Source of the DNA: Candidatus Wallbacteria bacterium
Lineage (GTDB): Bacteria > Muiribacteriota > UBA6191 > JACPRK01
Assembly: GCA_016199905.1 (NCBI GenBank)
Contig: JACQFU010000503.1
Location: 1-6,210 of the forward strand
Direction of reading: 5' to 3'
DNA length: 6,210 bases
Notes under the pieces: model-generated
Seen by the model: only the letters and a program-made list of their open reading frames with translations
What the model was told of the DNA's origin: nothing
Databases searched by the model: none
Position numbers and translations under genes: made by a program
Part shown: positions 1-3,905 of the stretch, in pieces
How positions within the stretch are numbered: the first letter of the stretch is position 1
Layout: each line of letters opens with the position of its first letter

Positions 1-1
1 A

Positions 2-1207
2 GAGGGTATCCAGGTCGTCCTGGTGAACCCGAACATCGCGACGATCCAGACCTCCGAAGGGCTCGCGGACCGCGTCTACTTCTTGCCTCTGACGGCGCAC
101 TTCGTCGGCGAGGTGATCGCGCGGGAGAAGCCCGACGGCATCTTGCTCGGCTTCGGAGGGCAGACGGCGCTCAACTGCGGCCTGGCGTTGCACCGCGAAG
201 GGACTCTGGAGCGTCACGGATGCCGGGTCCTGGGGACACCGATAGAGACGATCGTGACGACGGAGGACCGGGAGCTCTTCGCACGGCGGCTGGCCGAGAT
301 CGGGGTGCCGATGCCGCCGAGCGTGGCGGCGCGCTCGAGCTCGGAGGCGCTGGAAGCCGCGCGGCAACTGGGGTATCCGGTGTTGGTGCGCGCGGCCTAC
401 ACGCTGGGCGGGCTCGGCAGCGCAGTGGCCGCCGACCCCGTCGCGCTCCAGGAGGCTGCCCGAGCAGCCCTCGCCGTGAGCGACCAGTTGCTCGTGGAGC
501 GGGCGCTGTCGGGCTGGAAGGAGATCGAGTACGAGGTCCTGCGCGACCGGGCGGACAACTGCATCACGGTCTGCAACATGGAGAACCTCGATCCGCTCGG
601 CATCCACACGGGCGAGTCCGTGGTCGTCGCGCCCAGCCAAACGCTCTCCAACGACGAGTACCACGAGCTGCGGCGCTCGGCCGTGCGGACCATCCGCAAC
701 CTGGGCGTGGTCGGCGAGTGCAACATCCAGTTTGCCGTCGATCCCAGGAGCGGGGAGTACGTGGCGATCGAGGTGAACGCACGGCTGTCGCGCAGCTCGG
801 CGCTGGCTTCGAAGGCGACGGGCTATCCGCTGGCGTTCGTCGCGGCCAAGCTCGCCGTGGGGAAGCTCCTGCCCGAGGTGCGCAACCCGGTCACGGGCGC
901 GACGACGGCCTGCTTCGAGCCGGCGCTGGACTACGTGGTCGTGAAGGTGCCTCGCTGGGACCTGGGCAAGTTCCGCCGGGCCGAGCGGCAGATCGGGACC
1001 GCGATGAAGTCCGTCGGCGAGGTGATGGGCATCGGCAGGAGCTTCGAGGAGGCGCTGCAGAAGGCCGTTCGGATGGTTTCTCCGGAGCTGGAGGGGCTGA
1101 CCGGCGCAGACGTCCCCGCGCTCGATCTCGACGAGGAGCTTCTACGGCCGACCGACCGGCGGCTGCTGGTGCTGGCGGCCGCGATGGCGGCCGGATGGAC
1201 GGTGTAA
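2..1207 (+). CDS. carB: Carbamoyl-phosphate synthase large subunit, N-terminal half (5' partial, ends at in-frame TAA)
   Basis: This half of CarB phosphorylates bicarbonate to carboxyphosphate, using ATP and ammonia passed from the glutaminase subunit CarA. The reading frame is open from base 2. GTG at 23 is not the start, because conserved sequence (EGIQVVLVNPNIAT) runs across it, so roughly 35-50 N-terminal residues lie outside the window. Counting from base 2, visible landmarks are NPNIATIQTS (9-18), GFGGQTALNCG (50-60), ATP-grasp segment LVRAAYTLGGLG (128-139), GWKEIEYEV (171-179), IHTGESVVVAPSQTL (201-215), metal-ligand segment IEVNARLSRSS with E257 and N259, and KSVGEVMGIGRSFEEAL (336-352). 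The fragment continues into the oligomerisation domain and stops at TAA 1205-1207 after GWTV. Aligned from memory, these motifs match animal CAD/CPS1 more closely than E. coli CarB. The family call is near certain. Whether this half makes a functional product alone is doubtful, since the stop falls inside a domain. Confidence 0.95.
   Translation, partial: EGIQVVLVNPNIATIQTSEGLADRVYFLPLTAHFVGEVIAREKPDGILLGFGGQTALNCGLALHREGTLERHGCRVLGTPIETIVTTEDRELFARRLAEIGVPMPPSVAARSSSEALEAARQLGYPVLVRAAYTLGGLGSAVAADPVALQEAARAALAVSDQLLVERALSGWKEIEYEVLRDRADNCITVCNMENLDPLGIHTGESVVVAPSQTLSNDEYHELRRSAVRTIRNLGVVGECNIQFAVDPRSGEYVAIEVNARLSRSSALASKATGYPLAFVAAKLAVGKLLPEVRNPVTGATTACFEPALDYVVVKVPRWDLGKFRRAERQIGTAMKSVGEVMGIGRSFEEALQKAVRMVSPELEGLTGADVPALDLDEELLRPTDRRLLVLAAAMAAGWTV
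1205..1207 (+). other. carB: Premature in-frame stop codon (TAA) interrupting carB
   Basis: The TAA sits where CAD and E. coli CarB have an Asp and where I would expect Glu or Asp here (AG-x-S/T-V-[D/E]). The distance from the preceding AG to the following ID-x-WFL is 11 codons, the same as in CAD and E. coli, so no codon was gained or lost. One base change from GAA (Glu) would create it. The frame is identical upstream and downstream. Candidates are a nonsense mutation, a base-call error or stop readthrough. The context TAA-C is not a known strong readthrough context. Confidence 0.9.
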
Positions 1208-1312
1208 CGTATCCAGGCATCGACAGGCATCGACCCCTGGTTCCTCCATCGGATTCAGAATATCGTCCGCATCGATCGACTCCTCGGCGACCACGCCCTG
1301 GAGCGCCTGCCC
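1208..1312 (+). pseudogene. carB: Orphaned in-frame carB segment between the stop and the next possible start
   Basis: These 35 codons follow the TAA in the same frame and encode conserved CarB oligomerisation-domain sequence, including TGIDPWFLHRIQNIV, which matches TRIDRWFLHRMKRII of CAD. The segment contains no ATG, GTG or TTG in frame, and I see no ribosome binding site serving it. If translation ends at 1207 and restarts at 1313, this conserved stretch is lost from both products. It is therefore the strongest evidence that the locus was, or still is, one continuous gene and not a designed two-gene arrangement. Confidence 0.85.
1214..1234 (+). repeat. Perfect 10-bp tandem direct repeat inside carB
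   Basis: The ten bases CAGGCATCGA occur twice head to tail (1214-1223 and 1224-1233), followed by a further C. The repeat begins 7 bases after the premature stop. It encodes QASTGID, where the family normally has a residue pair like EL before T-x-ID. Ten bases is not a multiple of three, yet the flanking frames agree, so a simple duplication alone cannot explain the present sequence. Confidence 0.85.
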
Positions 1313-3106
1313 GTGGAACTGCTGCGCGAGGCCAAGAGGGCCGGGTTCTCGGACCGCGCCATCGCCCGCGCCGTGCGCCCGGCGCGGACCGAGGAGCAGG
1401 TGCGCGCCCACCGCCGGTCCGCCGGCGTCGTCCCCGTCGTCAAGCAGATCGACACGACCGCCGGCGAGTTCCCGGCACGCACCAACTACCTCTATCTGAC
1501 CTACCACGGCGACCGCCACGACCTGCCGGCGCCGGCGGCCGAGAGGCCAGGCGGCCGCGATCAGACCGTCGTGGTCCTGGGCAGCGGCGCCTACCGCATC
1601 GGGTCGAGCGTCGAGTTCGACTGGTGCTGCGTCAATTGCATCCAATCGCTCCGCCGGCTCGGATACCGGACCGCCATCGTCAACCACAACCCGGAGACCG
1701 TCAGCACCGACTACGACGTCGCCGACCGGCTCTACTTCGAGGAGCTTTCGGTGGAGAGGCTGCTCGACATCTGCGAGCTGGAGTCGCCTCTGGGCGTGGT
1801 CGTGTCGATGGGTGGGCAGACGCCGAACAACCTGGCCCTGCCCCTGGCCCGCGCCGGGCTGCGCATCCTGGGCACGCCGCCCGAGGCGATCGACGAGGCG
1901 GAGGACCGGCACAAGTTCTCGGCGCTCCTGGACCGGCTGGGCGTCGACCAGCCCAGGTGGCGCGAAGCGGCCAGCGAGGAAGAGGCGGTGGCCTTCGCCG
2001 CCGAAGTCGGCTACCCGGTGCTGGTGCGCCCGAGCTACGTCCTTTCGGGCGCGGCCATGAACGCCGCCTACCGCGACGAGGATCTCCGCGCCTTTCTGGC
2101 CCGCGCCGCGCGCGTGAGCCCGGAGCACCCCGTGGTCGTGAGCGAGTTCGTCAGCGGCGCCAAGGAGGTCGAGGTCGACGCCGTGGCGCGCGACGGCCAG
2201 GTGCTGGTCTTCTCGCTGGCGGAGCACGTGGAGTTCGCGGGCGTGCACTCCGGCGACTCGGTGATCGCGCTTCCGGCGCAGCAGGTCTTCGTCGAGACCG
2301 TGCGGCGCATCAAACGCATCGTCCGCCAGATCGCCGCCAGCTTGCGGATCACGGGCCCCTTCAACGTCCAGTTCCTGGCCCGCGAGAACCGCCTGCGCGT
2401 CATCGAGTGCAACTTGCGCGCCTCCCGCAGCTTCCCCTTCGCCTCCAAGGTCTTCCGCACCAACTTCGTCGACCTGGCCACGCGCCCGATGATGAACGAA
2501 CCGACCGAGGACCTGAGCCGCTCGATGTTCGAGCTGGACTACGTCGCCGTGAAGGCGCCGCAGTTCTCCTTCGCCCGCATCGCCGGGGCCGACCCGGTCC
2601 TCGGAATGGAGATGGCCTCCACCGGCGAGGTCGCCTGCTTCGGCGACGACCTGCTCGAGGCCTTCCTCAAATCGTTGCTCTCGGTCGGCTACACCATTCC
2701 GCGGAAGGGAGTGCTCCTGTCGACCGGCACGCTGGAGGAGAAGACGAAGCTGCTGGCTGCCGCGCGCCGCTTCGCGGGGCTGGGCCTGAAGCTCTACGCC
2801 ACGTCCGGGACGGCCACGTTCCTGGCCGCAAACGGCATTCCGACCCAAGCCGTCCACTGGCCTCTCGACAGCGCCCCGTCCACGGCGCTGGACCTGATCA
2901 ACTCCGGCGCCGTCGACCTGGTGCTCAACATCCCCAAGTCCATCGAGCCCGAGGAGTTGACCAACGATTACCTGATCCGCCGCCAGGCCGTCGATCGCGG
3001 TGTCGGCCTGCTGGTGAATGCCGAGACCGCCGCTCTCTTCGCGCAGGCTCTGGAGCGTTACAAGCTCGAGGACTTGCGGGTCCGGGCGTGGGACGAGTAC
3101 CAATAG
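1313..3106 (+). CDS. carB: Carbamoyl-phosphate synthase large subunit, C-terminal half
   Basis: This half carries the second synthetase unit, which phosphorylates carbamate to carbamoyl phosphate, and the C-terminal MGS-like effector domain. GTG 1313 is the first available start after the upstream stop, but it lies within conserved sequence and lacks a convincing ribosome binding site, so it is a bookkeeping start. Counting from 1313, visible features are the end of the oligomerisation domain (1-70), VVVLGSGAYRIGSSVEFDWCC (86-106, split here by its glycine loop at 90-92), NHNPETVSTDYD (124-135), SMGGQTPNN (165-173), ATP-grasp segment LVRPSYVLSGAAMN (237-250), GVHSGDS (310-316), metal-ligand segment IECNLRASRSFPF with E365 and N367, STGEVACFGDDLLEAFLK (436-453) and the MGS domain (about 466-597). 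With the upstream parts the locus encodes about 1,033 residues, which plus the missing N-terminus matches full-length CarB. There is no fused dihydroorotase or ATCase as in CAD. The stop is TAG 3104-3106. Confidence 0.93.
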   Translation: MELLREAKRAGFSDRAIARAVRPARTEEQVRAHRRSAGVVPVVKQIDTTAGEFPARTNYLYLTYHGDRHDLPAPAAERPGGRDQTVVVLGSGAYRIGSSVEFDWCCVNCIQSLRRLGYRTAIVNHNPETVSTDYDVADRLYFEELSVERLLDICELESPLGVVVSMGGQTPNNLALPLARAGLRILGTPPEAIDEAEDRHKFSALLDRLGVDQPRWREAASEEEAVAFAAEVGYPVLVRPSYVLSGAAMNAAYRDEDLRAFLARAARVSPEHPVVVSEFVSGAKEVEVDAVARDGQVLVFSLAEHVEFAGVHSGDSVIALPAQQVFVETVRRIKRIVRQIAASLRITGPFNVQFLARENRLRVIECNLRASRSFPFASKVFRTNFVDLATRPMMNEPTEDLSRSMFELDYVAVKAPQFSFARIAGADPVLGMEMASTGEVACFGDDLLEAFLKSLLSVGYTIPRKGVLLSTGTLEEKTKLLAAARRFAGLGLKLYATSGTATFLAANGIPTQAVHWPLDSAPSTALDLINSGAVDLVLNIPKSIEPEELTNDYLIRRQAVDRGVGLLVNAETAALFAQALERYKLEDLRVRAWDEYQ

Positions 3107-3154
3107 AGGATGGCGGCCGGGCCGGCAAAGGGAGTATCCAGTAGAACGACCGAC

Positions 3155-3160
3155 GAGGAG
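3155..3160 (+). promoter_or_regulatory. Ribosome binding site for msrB (GAGGAG)
   Basis: GAGGAG, followed by AG, lies 6 bases before GTG 3167. This is a strong Shine-Dalgarno match at good spacing. It favours the leader-bearing start at 3167 over ATG 3110, which has no usable site, and over ATG 3272, which is preceded only by a purine-rich GGGAAGGG at 3254-3261 with wider spacing. Confidence 0.75.
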
Positions 3161-3166
3161 AGACCC

Positions 3167-3670
3167 GTGGAACTTCGCAAGACACTCGCCCTGGCCGGGC
3201 TGCTCGTGGTGGCGCAGCTCCAGGCCGGGACGCCGGCCCCGACGACCGAGGCTGGGAAGGGAAAACCGACCATGTCCGACCATGTCGAAAAGTCCGACGA
3301 CGAGTGGAAGAAGGCCCTCACCCCGGACCAGTATCAGGTTCTCCGCAAGAAGGGGACGGAGCGCGCCTTCACCGGCGAGTACTGGAACAACCACGAGAAG
3401 GGCACCTACACCTGCGCAGGCTGCGGTCTGGAACTGTTCGTCTCGGACACCAAGTTCGACTCCGGCACGGGCTGGCCCAGCTTCACGGCCCCCGCGCTGC
3501 AGGACTCGGTCGCGACCAAGGAAGACAAGGGCTGGTTCACGACCCGCACCGAGGTGCTTTGCCGGCGCTGCAGCGGCCACATCGGCCACGTCTTTCCCGA
3601 CGGGCCGGCTCCGACTGGATTGCGCTATTGCATCAATTCAGTCTGCTTGAAGTTCGAGAAGGCGAAGTAG
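3167..3670 (+). CDS. msrB: Peptide-methionine (R)-S-oxide reductase, probably exported
   Basis: MsrB reduces methionine-R-sulfoxide in oxidised proteins back to methionine. From GTG 3167 it has 167 residues. Residues 1-25 look like a signal peptide: R4 and K5, a hydrophobic run LALAGLLVVA (7-16), then a polar A/G/P/T linker to about 35. The catalytic domain spans about 43-165 and shows everything expected: two zinc-binding CxxC pairs (C83/C86 and C132/C135), SGTGWPSF (99-106), HIGHVFPDGP (138-147) with H138 and H141, and RYCINS with catalytic C155 and N157. Position 101 is Thr where E. coli MsrB has Cys (SGCGWPSF). An extra Cys, C160, follows the active site. Starting at ATG 3272 would give 132 residues, close to a normal cytosolic MsrB. 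It follows carB by 60 bases and may be cotranscribed. I see no fused MsrA. Family certain, export likely. Confidence 0.95.
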   Translation: MELRKTLALAGLLVVAQLQAGTPAPTTEAGKGKPTMSDHVEKSDDEWKKALTPDQYQVLRKKGTERAFTGEYWNNHEKGTYTCAGCGLELFVSDTKFDSGTGWPSFTAPALQDSVATKEDKGWFTTRTEVLCRRCSGHIGHVFPDGPAPTGLRYCINSVCLKFEKAK

Positions 3671-3672
3671 GC

Positions 3673-3689
3673 AGGGGCGGGGCGCCTCT
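3673..3689 (+). terminator. Possible hairpin just after msrB, no U-tract
   Basis: A 7-bp stem including one G-U pair (AGGGGCG / CGCCTCT) encloses a GGG loop and starts 3 bases after the msrB stop. Its position suits a terminator, but the following bases (CGCCTGGTCG) hold no run of T, so it is not a standard intrinsic terminator. It may be only a chance consequence of high GC. Confidence 0.25.
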
Positions 3690-3722
3690 CGCCTGGTCGT
3701 CCATCGACGGCAGGCTTTGCGA

Positions 3723-3739
3723 CCGCGAGTGACTCGCGG
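3723..3739. promoter_or_regulatory. Near-palindrome CCGCGAG-TGA-CTCGCGG
   Basis: Two perfect 7-base inverted arms are separated by three bases, about 170 bases before the next start codon. It could be a protein-binding operator or a short RNA hairpin ending msrB transcription. There is no T-run after it. Nothing in the sequence decides between these options. Confidence 0.3.
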
Positions 3740-3891
3740 GACGTCTGCGACGCCTTCTCTCGCGCCGGGAGCCAGTGACCGAGAAAACCAAACTCTTTTC
3801 GTCCACTGCTTGCCAAAGCTCTTCCGGCGATGCAATGGCGTCATGGCATGATCGTCGGACTGCGGTCGTCCGCGGTTTCATGCGGCTATTT

Positions 3892-3896
3892 AGGAG
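3892..3896 (+). promoter_or_regulatory. Ribosome binding site of the Ig-repeat gene (AGGAG)
   Basis: AGGAG ends 9 bases before ATG 3906. The spacing is acceptable, and the frame that follows opens directly with a signal peptide, so this site and start support each other. Confidence 0.75.
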
Positions 3897-3905
3897 CGGG
3901 AACTG

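Larger units (their letters stand above)
3671..3905. other. Intergenic region between msrB and the Ig-repeat gene
   Basis: These 235 bases contain no gene I can support. Short frames across it lack family resemblance and ribosome binding sites. The region is less GC-rich than its neighbours near 3780-3805. It must contain the end of the msrB transcript and any promoter of the downstream gene, but I find no convincing -35/-10 pair. TTGCCA near 3810 has no good partner. Two hairpins are listed separately. Confidence 0.7.

Noticed and set aside
1208..1312. A deliberate two-gene carB1/carB2 arrangement
   Set aside because: The gap is coding by homology, has no start codon or clear ribosome binding site, and the break is inside a domain. 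A nonsense change or error explains it better.
6..3141. GTATCCAG occurring three times (6-13, 1209-1216, 3134-3141)
   Set aside because: The copies lie in unrelated contexts, two of them in conserved codons, with no shared flanks, so it is most likely chance.
220..3144. A 974-codon open frame in the +1 frame across the whole of carB, running over the premature stop
   Set aside because: Its translation is a shuffled R/G/P/A-rich sequence without family resemblance. It is the usual stop-poor shadow of a GC-rich gene whose true frame is CarB.
3110..3166. ATG 3110 as the msrB start
   Set aside because: It is only 3 bases after the carB stop with no proper ribosome binding site, and it would put 19 polar residues before the signal-like segment. 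GTG 3167 has GAGGAG at ideal spacing.
3104..3166. A CAD-like fusion of carB to dihydroorotase or ATCase
   Set aside because: carB ends at TAG 3104-3106 directly after the MGS domain, and the next gene is msrB.
1142..3589. An 815-codon antisense open frame covering carB and msrB
   Set aside because: It lies opposite two well-recognised genes and has low-complexity G/A/R/D-rich content with no ribosome binding site. It is an artefact of GC-biased codon use.
3781..3800. GAAAA/TTTTC inverted bases as a terminator
   Set aside because: The stem is only 5 A-T-rich pairs with an 8-base loop, too weak to call.
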